A stretch of 64,000 bases of DNA. It comes from RH-AL1 sp965277355. Its GTDB lineage: Bacteria > Pseudomonadota > Alphaproteobacteria > Rhizobiales > Beijerinckiaceae. Of the stretch, positions 8,989 to 18,042 are shown in pieces (within the stretch, counting starts at the first letter, position 1; each line of letters starts with the position of its first letter). Position numbers and translations under genes: made by a program. The stretch is taken from contig CBDICN010000001.1 in assembly GCA_965277355.1 (NCBI GenBank), forward strand, positions 248,001-312,000, read 5' to 3'. The notes under the pieces are model-generated. The model saw only the letters and a list, made by a program, of their open reading frames with translations, searched no databases and had not been told where the DNA came from.

Positions 8989-10073
8989 CAACCGTCCTCC
9001 TGGTTGAGCAGTGCCAGGGTTCCGAGAAGGCACGCAACGATCGCCGGAGACCAGGCCGCGACAGGTGGAGTCAGCACACCGGATCCGCCGAGGGCCTCCA
9101 CGAATTTCGTCGCTGCGTAAAGCACGAACCCGGCTGCTACTCCGCCACCAACAAACTTGGCTATGCCACCAAACCTGAAAAATCTTAAGGAAAAGGCGGC
9201 CGCGATCAGTGTCATTGCCACCATGAAGAGCGGGCGGGCGAGCAGCGTCTGGAACTGCAGCCGATAGCTGCTGGCATCGAGCCCGGCGCTCTCGGTCTCG
9301 TCGCGCAGCATCGGCAGGTCCCAGAACGAGACCGCATCGGCCGCCATCGAGCTTTCCTGGACCTGCCCGCGCTTGAGCGTCGTCGCGAGGAGATAGGTCT
9401 CGAAGACGCGGGGCTCCTCTCCGGGCGCCAGCACCTGGGCATTCTCGAGCCGCCACGCCCCGTACTCGAGGGTGGCGCGCGCCGCCTTGACACGCTCCTG
9501 GAAACGGCCGTCGGCATCCAGCACGGTGACAACGACGCCCTCGAGCTTGTTGTTGCTGTCGGACGCCTTGTCCGCCCGCATTATCGATTCCCCGTCGACA
9601 CCGGTCTGGCGGATCCAGATCGACCCGGTGGTCGGATCGGTGGCGCTGGTGCCGAAGATGCCCAATTCGATGTGGTCGGCCCGCTGCTTCATCATCGCCG
9701 AAAGCGGATTGAGGACGCCGACCGACACGACGCCGATCACGACCGCGATCAGGATCGGCGGCCCGAGGAACTGCCAGACCGAGACGCCGGAGGCGCGCGC
9801 GATCAGCAGTTCGAGCTTGCGGGTCAGATTGAGGAACACCGCCATCGAGCCGAACAGCACGCAGAACGGCAGCACCTGCTCGGAAACGCTCGGCGTGCGC
9901 AGGAGCGACAGCAGCGCCACCGTACCGGTGGTCACCCCGGCGATGCTGCCGGTGCGGCGCAGCAATTCAACGAAGTCGATGACGAACATCAGGCTGAAGA
10001 TCGTCGCGAACACCGCCAGGATCATGCGCAGGAAGCGGGAGGACAGGTAGCGGCCGAGCGTCAAGCCGATCAT
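8988..10073 (-). CDS. lptG: LPS export ABC transporter permease LptG
   Basis: A 361-residue YjgP/YjgQ-family inner-membrane permease. Three N-terminal membrane segments (including MILAVFATIFSLMFVIDFVE and VLPFCVLFGSMAVFLNL), a periplasmic beta-jellyroll region around residues 130-260, and C-terminal membrane segments are visible. It starts MIGLTLGRYLSSRFLR. LptG normally pairs with LptF encoded immediately upstream; here the 463 bases to the divergent pepA carry no second permease. Confidence 0.92.
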   Translation of the reverse strand: MIGLTLGRYLSSRFLRMILAVFATIFSLMFVIDFVELLRRTGSIAGVTTGTVALLSLLRTPSVSEQVLPFCVLFGSMAVFLNLTRKLELLIARASGVSVWQFLGPPILIAVVIGVVSVGVLNPLSAMMKQRADHIELGIFGTSATDPTTGSIWIRQTGVDGESIMRADKASDSNNKLEGVVVTVLDADGRFQERVKAARATLEYGAWRLENAQVLAPGEEPRVFETYLLATTLKRGQVQESSMAADAVSFWDLPMLRDETESAGLDASSYRLQFQTLLARPLFMVAMTLIAAAFSLRFFRFGGIAKFVGGGVAAGFVLYAATKFVEALGGSGVLTPPVAAWSPAIVACLLGTLALLNQEDG

Positions 10074-10536
10074 GGCGCCTGCTTACTGCAAAAGCTGGAG
10101 CGTGGACACGGAACTCGGCGCTTTGACGTGAACGTGATGGTCTGGGCGAACGGTCGAGCGGCGCAGGCCCGAACGCGGCGGCGAGATCGTGGCTCGGAGC
10201 GGTGGCCGAGCCCGGGGAGTGTCGTTTGGGGTCGGCGAGCGGCGAGGCATGCAGGATCGTGACCGGTTTCTCACGGCGACGGGCCGCGCGGCCGACAAGG
10301 CGTAGTCCCGCAAGACCAGCCGGCCTAGTGCCGGCCGGCAACACTGCGCCGGGTTCCACGCCATGTGGAGGGTGCTAGGCCTAGCGAGGCTTTGTGGCGG
10401 GATGCGGATCTGCGACGGCCGCGGCCTCGAAGTCTCTTGCCTCGGCAAACTTCGACCAACATGATGCCGGAAAGAGCGCACGCTCCCACCTGCCACGGCC
10501 GGCGAGCGCCGGCAGCGCCAAGACCAAGGAACGTCG
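10074..10536. other. Intergenic region between lptG and pepA; no lptF
   Basis: 463 bases without a recognisable gene. In many alphaproteobacteria lptF occupies this position, divergent from pepA. All short open frames here are arginine/proline-rich shadow translations, and none shows an LptF-type membrane segment. The region must hold the promoters for both pepA and the lptG operon. Confidence 0.6.
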
Positions 10537-12159
10537 ATGTCCGAGTCGATCAGGATCGAGTACGCCGCTCTGGCGGACCTCAAGGCCGACGTACCGCTCC
10601 CTGTCGCCGGCGAAGGGGCGGGGACCGCCGTCGTCTTCGCGGCGAGCCGGGCCGCCGGCGATCTCGAACTGGGCAGCGCCACCAAGGCCTACCTCGGCCC
10701 GGACGGCGAGAATTTGATCAGGAAGGCCGCGGCGGCCGCGAAGTTCAAGGGCAAGGTCGGCAGCGCGCTCGATATCATCGCGCCGGGCGGGCTTGCAGCC
10801 GACAGGCTCCTCGTCGTCGGCGTCGGGGGCGAGACGCCGGAAGACGGCAAGAAGGATACCTCTGACAAGGTGTCCGGTCCCGAAAAGGGCAACGGCAAGG
10901 ACAAACCGTTCGACCTTACCAATCTCGGCGGTGTGGTCGCGGGCAAGATCGGGCGCGGCGCGCGCGCCGTCGTTCTGTTCGACATGCCGCGCGAGGCCGG
11001 CGCCCAGGTCGTCGCCGATTTCGCCATCGGCCTGCGCCTGCGCGACTATCGCTTCGATGCCTACAAGACCAAGAAGAAGGACGACGCCGAGGACGACCAT
11101 GCCACCCGCGTGACGATCGCCGTTGCCGATGCGGAGGCGGCGAAGCGCACGGCCGCCGCGCGCAACGCGATCGCCGATGGCGTCATCACCGCCCGCTCGC
11201 TCGTCAACGAGCCGCCGAACGTGCTCTACCCCGAGGCCTTCGCGGAGCGCGCGAAGACGCTCGAGCCGCTCGGGGTCGAGATCGACATCCTGGACATTCC
11301 GGCGATGGAGAAGCTCGGCATGGGCGCCATCGTCGGCGTCAGTCAGGGCTCGGGCCGACCGGGCCGCATCGTCGTCATGCGCTGGAACGGCCTCGGCGGC
11401 GCCGGCAACGGGGCAGGCGAGACGGCGAAGCCGATCGCCTTCATCGGCAAGGGCGTGACCTTCGACACCGGCGGCATCTCGATCAAGCCGTCGTCCGGCA
11501 TGGAGGACATGAAAGGCGACATGGCGGGCGCCGCCTGCGTCGTCGGGCTGATGCAGGCGCTGGCCGGCCGCAAGGCGAAGGTCGACGTGATCGGCGCCAT
11601 CGGCATCGTCGAGAACATGCCGGGCCCGGACGCGCAACGCCCGGGCGACATCGTCACCTCGATGTCGGGCCAAACGATCGAGATCATCAACACCGATGCC
11701 GAGGGACGCCTCGTGCTGGCCGACGTGTGCTGGTACGTCCAGGACAAGTACAAGCCGCGCTTCATGGTCGATCTCGCGACGCTGACCGGCGCGATCATGG
11801 TGGCGCTCGGCCAGGAGCACGCCGGGCTGTTCTCGAACGACGACGAACTCGCCGACAAGATCCTCGCCGCGGGCAAGGCGACCGGCGAAAAGCTGTGGCG
11901 CATGCCGCTGGCGCCGGCCTACGACAAGCTGATCGATTCGAAGTTCGCCGACGTGAAGAACTCCGGCGGGCGCCATGCCGGCTCGATCACCGCGGCGCAT
12001 TTCATCCAGCGCTTCGTCAACGACACGCCCTGGGCGCATCTCGACATCGCCGGCATGGGCATGTCCTCGCCCTCGAACGACATCAACCAGAGCTGGGGCT
12101 CCGGCTGGGGCGTGCGGCTGCTCGACCGGCTCGTCGCGGACAATTACGAGGCGCGCTGA
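10537..12159 (+). CDS. pepA: Leucyl aminopeptidase (M17)
   Basis: A 540-residue M17 zinc aminopeptidase, slightly longer than the usual 490-500 because of a lysine-rich insertion near residues 105-130 (KKDTSDKVSGPEKGNGKDK). Metal-binding and catalytic motifs are intact: FIGKGVTFDTGGISIKPS, MEDMKGDMAGAACVVG and the diagnostic NTDAEGRLVLAD, followed by DLATLTGA. It is divergent from lptG and is followed after 34 bp by holC, an arrangement common in proteobacteria. Confidence 0.95.
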   Translation: MSESIRIEYAALADLKADVPLPVAGEGAGTAVVFAASRAAGDLELGSATKAYLGPDGENLIRKAAAAAKFKGKVGSALDIIAPGGLAADRLLVVGVGGETPEDGKKDTSDKVSGPEKGNGKDKPFDLTNLGGVVAGKIGRGARAVVLFDMPREAGAQVVADFAIGLRLRDYRFDAYKTKKKDDAEDDHATRVTIAVADAEAAKRTAAARNAIADGVITARSLVNEPPNVLYPEAFAERAKTLEPLGVEIDILDIPAMEKLGMGAIVGVSQGSGRPGRIVVMRWNGLGGAGNGAGETAKPIAFIGKGVTFDTGGISIKPSSGMEDMKGDMAGAACVVGLMQALAGRKAKVDVIGAIGIVENMPGPDAQRPGDIVTSMSGQTIEIINTDAEGRLVLADVCWYVQDKYKPRFMVDLATLTGAIMVALGQEHAGLFSNDDELADKILAAGKATGEKLWRMPLAPAYDKLIDSKFADVKNSGGRHAGSITAAHFIQRFVNDTPWAHLDIAGMGMSSPSNDINQSWGSGWGVRLLDRLVADNYEAR

Positions 12160-12193
12160 GCCGGGCGGGCGGGCGGGCAAGGCAAGGCGGCGG

Positions 12194-12649
12194 GTGGAGA
12201 TCTGGTTCTACCATCTGCAGCGCCAGCCCCTCGAGCGAGCCTTGCCTGCGCTGCTCGAGAAGGCGCGAGAGCGCGGTTGGCGCGTCGTCGTGCAGACCGT
12301 CGACGACCTCCGCCTCAGGGCGATCGACGACCTGCTTTGGACCTACAGGCCGGAGAGTTTTCTCGCGCACGGGTCGTCCGGAGAGAAGGGCGCCGAGCGC
12401 CAGCCGATTCTCCTCACCCGCACCGACGACAATGCCAACGATGCGGCGCTCCGCTGCTATGTTGAGGGGGCCGAGATCCTCCTCGATCCGGCTAATTTCC
12501 CGTATGAGCGCGTATTGCTCGTGTTCGACGGGAGCAACGAGGCGGAACTGACTGCCGCGCGCGGGCAATGGACGCGCCTCAAGACCCTGGGTTTTACACT
12601 CGCCTATTGGCAGCAGGCCGACGACGGTCGCTGGGAAAAGCGGATATAA
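12194..12649 (+). CDS. holC: DNA polymerase III chi subunit
   Basis: This 151-residue HolC links the clamp loader to single-strand-binding protein. It begins VEIWFYHLQRQPLERALP, has LLEKARERGWRVVVQTVDD and WTYRPESFLAHG in the expected order, and ends YWQQADDGRWEKRI. The GTG at 12194 gives exactly the family N terminus, with a purine-rich stretch upstream. Downstream of pepA is its usual place. Confidence 0.93.
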   Translation: MEIWFYHLQRQPLERALPALLEKARERGWRVVVQTVDDLRLRAIDDLLWTYRPESFLAHGSSGEKGAERQPILLTRTDDNANDAALRCYVEGAEILLDPANFPYERVLLVFDGSNEAELTAARGQWTRLKTLGFTLAYWQQADDGRWEKRI

Positions 12650-12662
12650 GGGTCCGACCCTG

Positions 12663-13505
12663 TTACGAAAGGCTGGATCGAAGGGTCGCGGCAAGCGCGC
12701 GTATGGCCGACGAGGCGGCCGCAGAGCTTGTGCGCGCGAAGAGCACGATCTCCGAGTTCGGCAGAGCTGGAAGGCCGAGGGCTTGTCCGTAGTCCGGAAG
12801 GTCGCCGGATGCAACCTTTCCCATCGGCGCAACTCCGAGCCCCGCTCGCGTGCCCGCGAGCAGTGCCGCGCAGCTGCCCCCGATGAAGGCCTCGCGCCAG
12901 GGTAGTTTCACGCTGTCGAGCTGTCGGATGGCCGCCGCCCGCACGCCGCAGGGCGTCGCTAAGGTCGCCAGCGGAACGGGCGTATCGCGTGGAAAAGTCC
13001 ACCCCTCCGCCGTACGCCAACCCAAGGGGTCGACGCCGAGAACCTCGCCCTCCGAGCCACCGCCTTCCCGTCTGATGATCGCCGCATCCAGCCGGCCCTC
13101 ATCGAACATCGTACGAAGGTCTTGCGAGAGGCCCATCCGGATCTCGATGACGGCACCGATTGGAAGCGCGGCGCGCAACTTGAGCAAGAGCTGCTCGAGA
13201 CCGAGACCGAGGGCATGGTCGCTCGCACCAACGGCGAACCGGATCGCGGGTGCGTCGGAAAATTGAATCGCGTCATCGTGCATCGCCAGCAGGTTGCGCG
13301 CCCGGACGAGAAATGCGGCACCATCCTGTGTCGGCCGAACAAAGCGCGGCGTGCGATCCAGCAGCTTCCGCCCCAGTGAGGTTTCGAGCGCTTTGAGCCT
13401 TTGGCTCACCACGGGTTGGACGGTTCCCGCAGCCTCCGCGGCACGCGTCAGATTGCCGAATTCGGCGGCGAGAACAAAAAGGCGAACGGATTTCATGTCG
13501 AGCAT
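12663..13505 (-). CDS. LysR-family transcriptional regulator
   Basis: A 280-residue LysR regulator with an N-terminal winged helix (MLDMKSVRLFVLAAEFGNLTR, AAEAAGTVQPVVSQRLKALE) and a substrate-binding domain with IRFAVGASDHALGLGLEQLL and AALLAGTRAGLGVAPMGKV. It is divergent from a tautomerase gene, and a palindrome with the LysR T-N11-A layout lies between them at 13518-13538, so it probably controls the tautomerase and itself. The inducer cannot be read from sequence. Confidence 0.88.
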   Translation of the reverse strand: MLDMKSVRLFVLAAEFGNLTRAAEAAGTVQPVVSQRLKALETSLGRKLLDRTPRFVRPTQDGAAFLVRARNLLAMHDDAIQFSDAPAIRFAVGASDHALGLGLEQLLLKLRAALPIGAVIEIRMGLSQDLRTMFDEGRLDAAIIRREGGGSEGEVLGVDPLGWRTAEGWTFPRDTPVPLATLATPCGVRAAAIRQLDSVKLPWREAFIGGSCAALLAGTRAGLGVAPMGKVASGDLPDYGQALGLPALPNSEIVLFARTSSAAASSAIRALAATLRSSLS

Positions 13506-13517
13506 GATTGCGTATCG

Positions 13518-13538
13518 CTATGATAAACGAAGTCATAG
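13518..13538. promoter_or_regulatory. Candidate LysR operator (CTATGA-N9-TCATAG)
   Basis: A perfect 6-bp inverted repeat with a 9-base spacer lies between the divergent LysR and tautomerase starts. It contains a T-N11-A core typical of LysR sites and sits 13 bases upstream of the LysR start and 63 bases upstream of the tautomerase ATG. Assignment to this regulator is inferred from position. Confidence 0.5.
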
Positions 13539-13600
13539 ATAGCTTTTCATTTGGTTGGGCGCGAGGGCAACTTAGCCACATCGAAAACAAGGAGGCTGCC

Positions 13601-14080
13601 ATGCCCATGATCATTGTTCGCTACGTCACGCCCCAAGAACGATCCGGTCTTCGCGACGACATCGCTGCCCTAGCCTCAAGGCTAGGAGCCGAACGCCTCG
13701 GCAAGGATCAGGGCGTCACGGCCGTCCTCGTCGAGCCGGCGCATCCGGCAGGCTGGTACATCGCCGGCAAACATCCGACCGAAGCCGGATTGTCGGCATT
13801 TTGGCTCGATATGAAGATCACCGCCGGAGCCAACGTGAAAGGCGAGACCACCGCGTTCGTGAGCGCTGCCTTCGAGGGCATGCAGAAGCTTTTGGGGCCA
13901 TTGCACGAGGAAAGTTACGTGTTCGTTCATGCCGTCGATGGTGACGCCTACGGCTACGGCGGTCGAACACGGAACGGTCGATGGGCCGCTCGGCCAACGA
14001 CTCGTGCGCAACATCGATGCCGCGTCGGGACAAACGCGTATCGCCAACCTTCTGGGCGACAACAACACGGCAAGGCGTAG
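13601..14080 (+). CDS. Tautomerase-family protein with an aberrant C-terminal tail
   Basis: A 159-residue protein starting MPMIIVRYVTPQERSGLRDD after a strong GGAGG ribosome-binding site. The body resembles 4-oxalocrotonate tautomerase-like proteins: a conserved early proline, SRLGAERLGKDQGVTAVLVE, FWLDMKITAG, and VHAVDGDAYGYGG near residue 118. Past YGYGG the expected short tail is replaced by about 40 arginine-rich residues, which suggests that a small frameshift or junction moved the stop codon. The +1 frame beyond that point also stays open but is not recognisable. Divergent LysR control is likely. Confidence 0.7.
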   Translation: MPMIIVRYVTPQERSGLRDDIAALASRLGAERLGKDQGVTAVLVEPAHPAGWYIAGKHPTEAGLSAFWLDMKITAGANVKGETTAFVSAAFEGMQKLLGPLHEESYVFVHAVDGDAYGYGGRTRNGRWAARPTTRAQHRCRVGTNAYRQPSGRQQHGKA

Positions 14081-14133
14081 CAACGGAGAGGGCGACCTCC
14101 TGGCGGCCCTCAAGGTCTTCGTTCGTGAAAACC

Positions 14134-15486
14134 TCACGCCATCGCGGGAACGCCCGCCGCGGCGGCGCGACGCTGCGCGACCGCCTCGTCGTAGAGGCTC
14201 TGCTCTTCCTGCTTGTGTTTGACCGAGAAGCGGATCACCGCGGCGCCACAGGCGCAGACGATGGCCGCGACGCCGAGCACCTTGAAGCAGAACTGCATAT
14301 CGCCGGTTCCGCGCAACAGCAGCCCGGCCGCCACGCCGCCGATGTTGCCACCCGCACCGATGATCCCGCAGACGCCGCCCAGGCACTTGCGATCGATGAA
14401 CGGTACGAGCGCATAGAGCGAGCCGCAGGCCATGTGCGTGAACAGGCCGAACACAATCATCGACGCCACAGCGAGCGCGGCGACGTTCATCGTCGAGAAG
14501 GCGATGAGGAAGATGCCTTCGCCCATCATGAGCGCGAACAGGAGCCAGGTCCGGCCGACGAGTCCCTTCGACCTGGCGACCTTGTCGGAGAAGATGCCGC
14601 CCAGCGCGCGGGCGAACAGCGCCAGCAGGCCGAAGGCGCCGACGGCGTAGCCGGCGTTCTCGACGCTCATGTGGAACTTGCTGAAATAATAGGTGACGGC
14701 GACCGAGTGTACAAAGAGTTCGACGCCGAAGGAGGCGCCGTAGCAGGCCCCGAGCAGCCACACCCGGTAGTTCTTGGCCGCTATCGCCATCACGGCAAGG
14801 CCGCCCTTTTTGCCGACATCGGTCGACAGGCCGGCCTTGCGCATGTTCGAGAAGTTACCCTCGGGGGTGTCCTGCGTGAACCTGTAGTACAGCACGGCGA
14901 CGATGAGCATCAGAACGCCCGGCACGATCTGGGCGTAGCGCCAGGACAAGCCCTTCGAAAAGCCGAAGGCGGCGAGACCGGCGAAGATCAGCGGCATCAC
15001 CGACTGCGTGACGCCGCCGCCGGCATTGCCCCAGCCGCCAACCGTGGCATTGGCGGTGCCGACCACGTTCGGCGCGAACATCACCGACGTGTGAAACTGG
15101 GTGATGACGAAAGAGGCGCCGATGATGCCGATGAGGAGGCGAAACACCAGGAACGAGTGGTAGTCCCAGGCGAAGCCGATGCCGAACACCGAGATCGAGC
15201 CAAACGCGAGCAACAGCGTATAGGTGAGGCGCGGCCCGTACCTGTCGCACATCGGGCCGATGGCGAAGCGCGCCAGGATCGTGGCGAAGACGCCGGCGAT
15301 CGCGATGTTGGCACCGTCCGCCTTGGTGAAGTGCAGGTCGGCGGAGATGATCGGCATCAGCGGTGCCGTCGCGAACCACGCGTAGAAGCAGACGAAAAAT
15401 GCGATCCAGGTGAGGTGGAAGGCGCGCATCTGCGGCGTGGCGAAGCTGAAGAGATTGATACTCGTTGCCTTGTCGGAGGCGACCAT
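14134..15486 (-). CDS. Nitrate/nitrite MFS transporter (NarK/NasA type)
   Basis: This 450-residue major facilitator has 12 predicted membrane helices. It shows nitrate-porter features: the glycine-rich signature GGWGNAGGGVTQ in helix 5 and GIIGAGGNIGGVAAG in helix 11, plus FATILARFAIGPMCDRYGPR after helix 2. The ATG at 15486 gives a normal length. It is divergent from a decayed ANTAR/PilJ nitrate regulator, and two hairpins lie in its leader (15513-15566), so nitrate-responsive antitermination is a reasonable inference. Confidence 0.85.
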   Translation of the reverse strand: MVASDKATSINLFSFATPQMRAFHLTWIAFFVCFYAWFATAPLMPIISADLHFTKADGANIAIAGVFATILARFAIGPMCDRYGPRLTYTLLLAFGSISVFGIGFAWDYHSFLVFRLLIGIIGASFVITQFHTSVMFAPNVVGTANATVGGWGNAGGGVTQSVMPLIFAGLAAFGFSKGLSWRYAQIVPGVLMLIVAVLYYRFTQDTPEGNFSNMRKAGLSTDVGKKGGLAVMAIAAKNYRVWLLGACYGASFGVELFVHSVAVTYYFSKFHMSVENAGYAVGAFGLLALFARALGGIFSDKVARSKGLVGRTWLLFALMMGEGIFLIAFSTMNVAALAVASMIVFGLFTHMACGSLYALVPFIDRKCLGGVCGIIGAGGNIGGVAAGLLLRGTGDMQFCFKVLGVAAIVCACGAAVIRFSVKHKQEEQSLYDEAVAQRRAAAAGVPAMA

Positions 15487-15512
15487 TTTGCGAGGCTCCA
15501 ATGAGCGGGGAG

Positions 15513-15532
15513 CTCTCCGCGTCGGCGGAGAG
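15513..15532 (-). promoter_or_regulatory. Leader hairpin 2 of the nitrate transporter mRNA
   Basis: On the minus strand an 8-bp perfect stem, CTCTCCGC with GCGGAGAG, closes a four-base loop 26 bases upstream of the transporter ATG. It is the second of two hairpins 14 bases apart. Paired hairpins are the layout bound by ANTAR antiterminators, but this loop does not match the usual A-x-x-G hexaloop, so the assignment is tentative. Confidence 0.4.
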
Positions 15533-15546
15533 ACTGGAGCACAGGG

Positions 15547-15566
15547 TGCCCACTTCGGCGTGGGCA
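15547..15566 (-). promoter_or_regulatory. Leader hairpin 1 of the nitrate transporter mRNA
   Basis: On the minus strand a 7-bp perfect stem, TGCCCAC with GTGGGCA, closes a hexaloop GCCGAA with G at position 4. This is the upstream member of a two-hairpin leader. A six-base loop with G at position 4 is a feature of ANTAR target RNAs, although position 1 is G rather than A. Confidence 0.4.
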
Positions 15567-15717
15567 GACTCAAACGTGCGGAACGATGTCGGATGCCGCG
15601 CTGCGTCCAAGCCCCTCGAGGCACATTATGTGCCAGTCTCGCGCGGCCGCTTGATCAGGCGCTGCTCAGGACGCGAACCACCTTGTCGAAGCCTTCAGTT
15701 CCGGACGCGATCCCACG

Positions 15718-17064
15718 ATGACGTCGGCCTTCGTCGTGTCGAGCGGCGGGGCTGGAAGCCCCCCTTGCAGTCGGACCTCGGGACCGCGGGCTTCGATGTC
15801 TTGGGCTGCGCCGAGATCGAGACCATGGTGCAGGATGTCATCCGCTGCGCCCCCGATCTGGTCGTCTGCTATGATAATCATCCAAGCGATGCGCTTTTCG
15901 CGGGCACCGCCGCCATCCGCAACGCCGCGCCCCGTCGTCGTCTTCACCAACGATCCCGACGCGGAGAAGATCGACCGCGCGACCGGCTCCGGCATCCACG
16001 CCTAAGTCATCGACGGCTACGGGCCGCACCGGCTGCGCTCGGTCATCCACGTGGCCCAGGCGCGCTTCCGCCACGACCAGCTGCTGCGCGACGAGCTGTC
16101 CGACGTCCATCACCGCTTCAGCGAGCGCAAGCTGGTCGACCGGGCGAAGGGCATCCTCATGCGCGTGCGCAACATCTCGGAGGACGAATCCTACAAGGTG
16201 CTGCGCACGGCGGCGATGCAGACTAAGCAGCGTATCGGGCAGGTCGCCCGGCAGGTGATCGACGCCGCGCGCTACGCCGAGGCGGTCAACCGCGCCGGGC
16301 AGCTCCGGATGCTGTCGCAACGGCTGATCAAGATCTACGCGCTGATGTGCGCCGAGGCGACGCCGGACGAGGCGGTCCCCCTTTGCAAGCAGGCTCTCGA
16401 ACAGGTCGAGACCAATCTGGCGATCCTCGGCCGCACCTTGTCGAAGGCGACCTTCGGCGACCTTCTCGAGGCTGTGCTCGCGCCATGGGCGACGCTCAAA
16501 TCGGCCTTGAAGCAGGCGCCTTCAACCGACCGGCTGGCGGAGGTCGACCGCCTCGCCGAGCGCCTGCTGACGCAGTCCGAAGCGCTCACCAAGAACCTCG
16601 AGACCGCCGGCTTCGCGGCGGCCCTGCACGTCATCAACGTGTCAGGGCGCCAGCGCATGCTGTCGCAGCGCCTCGCGAAGCAGGCGATCATCGCGACCTT
16701 CGTCAACGGAGAAGCCGCGATGGCGACGAGGCTGGCGGCGCAGGCGACGGAAAAGGCGTTCGTCGAGGGGCTCGCCTACCTCGAGCGCATTCCGCTCAGC
16801 ACGGAGGAGATCCGCGACCTGCTCGACGCCGCGACGCTCGAGTGGCACCGCCTGAGAGGCCCGCTCGCGAAGCCAGACGGGCCGCAGGCAAGGGAAGAGA
16901 TCTTCGCGGCGAGCGAAGCGCTGCTCGGGCACTTCGAGCGGCTCCCCGATCTCTACGAGCGGGAGCATGCAGACGCTTCTGGAGTGATCGGTCGGCGGCG
17001 GCACGACCGTAGCGAGCGCCTCGCCGGAGCCGGCGAATTTGACCACGCCTGGCCGCCGTCCTAG
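15718..17064 (+). pseudogene. NasT-like pseudo-receiver/ANTAR protein fused to two PilJ-type nitrate-sensing repeats, disrupted in its receiver
   Basis: The C-terminal part, open from about 16006 to 17064, is well preserved. An ANTAR RNA-binding domain (SERKLVDRAKGILMRVRNIS) is followed by two PilJ/NIT-like repeats marked by GQLRMLSQRLIKIYAL and GRQRMLSQRLAKQAI. The N-terminal receiver is broken: the frame from ATG 15718 (MTSAFVVSS) shifts near 15750 so that LGTAGFDVLGCAEIETMVQD is read in another frame. It shifts back near 15925 (PVVVFTNDPDAEKIDRATGS), then meets TAA at 16003-16005 where a tyrosine is expected. The start at a GTG (16051) might still give an ANTAR-PilJ fragment. It is divergent from the nitrate transporter it presumably regulated. 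Confidence 0.8.
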
Positions 17065-17076
17065 GCCTCTCGCGCC

Positions 17077-18042
17077 ATGACTCCGGAACAGACCATGAGC
17101 GCGAACTCGAGCAGCGCCACCGACCCCTTCGATCCGACCCGCTCGTTCCAGGGGCTGATCCTCACGCTGCAGCGGTTCTGGGCGGAGCGGGGCTGCGTCA
17201 TCCTCCAGCCCTACGACATGGAGGTCGGCGCCGGCACCTTCCATCCGGCGACCACTCTGCGCGCACTGGGCCCAAAATCGTGGCGCGCCGCCTATGTGCA
17301 GGCCTCGCGCCGCCCCAAGGACGGGCGCTACGGCGACAACCCCAACCGGCTCCAGCATTACTATCAGTTCCAGGTCATCCTCAAGCCGTCGCCGGACGAC
17401 CTGCAGGACCTCTACCTGCGCTCGCTCGCCGCCATAGGGATCGACCTGAAGCTTCACGACGTGCGCTTCGTCGAGGACGACTGGGAGAGCCCGACGCTCG
17501 GCGCCTGGGGGCTCGGCTGGGAATGCTGGTGCGACGGCATGGAGGTCTCGCAATTCACCTATTTCCAGCAGGTCGCGGGCATCGAATGCGCGCCGGTCTC
17601 CGGCGAGCTCACCTACGGCCTCGAGCGCCTGGCGATGTACGTGCAGGGCGTCGAATCGATCTACGACCTCAACTTCAACGGCCAGGAGGGCGAGGGAAAG
17701 ATCACCTACGGCGACGTCTTCCTCCAGGCCGAGCAGGAATACAGCCGGCACAATTTCGAGGCGTCGAACGCCGACATGCTGTTTCGCCATTTCGCCGACG
17801 CCGAGGGCGAATGCCGGGCCCTTCTGGCTGCCGGCGACAAGGGCGACAGGGCGGAGATCGTGCTGCCGGCCTACGACCAGTGCATCAAGGCCTCGCATGC
17901 CTTCAATCTGCTGGATGCGCGCGGCGTCATCTCGGTGACGGAGCGCCAGAGCTATATTTTACGCGTGCGGGAACTCGCCAAGGCATGCGGGGCGGCGTGG
18001 CTGCGGACGGAAGCGGGCGGGGGCGGCCACTTCTTACGCTAG
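17077..18042 (+). CDS. glyQ: Glycyl-tRNA synthetase alpha subunit
   Basis: A 321-residue class II synthetase alpha chain that charges glycine to tRNA(Gly) together with GlyS. Diagnostic stretches are SFQGLILTLQRFWAERGCVI, LQPYDMEVGAGTFHPATT, YGDNPNRLQHYYQFQVILKP and the motif-3-like GELTYGLERLAMYVQG. The last residues (EAGGGGHFLR) run directly into the end of an IS630-family element whose terminal TA overlaps the stop codon, so the natural C terminus may have been trimmed. glyS, which normally follows, is absent here. Confidence 0.93.
   Translation: MTPEQTMSANSSSATDPFDPTRSFQGLILTLQRFWAERGCVILQPYDMEVGAGTFHPATTLRALGPKSWRAAYVQASRRPKDGRYGDNPNRLQHYYQFQVILKPSPDDLQDLYLRSLAAIGIDLKLHDVRFVEDDWESPTLGAWGLGWECWCDGMEVSQFTYFQQVAGIECAPVSGELTYGLERLAMYVQGVESIYDLNFNGQEGEGKITYGDVFLQAEQEYSRHNFEASNADMLFRHFADAEGECRALLAAGDKGDRAEIVLPAYDQCIKASHAFNLLDARGVISVTERQSYILRVRELAKACGAAWLRTEAGGGGHFLR

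Noticed and set aside
10381..12180. 599-residue open frame antisense to pepA
   Set aside because: It is a shadow frame produced by the high-GC codon pattern of pepA; no domain is recognisable and it is rich in His/Arg/Asp.
13929..14222. Open frame overlapping the tautomerase end (MPSMVTPTATAVEHGTVDGP)
   Set aside because: It reads smoothly for 60 codons but matches nothing I recognise, and its start lies inside the tautomerase; noted only as a possible sign that the tautomerase tail is shifted.
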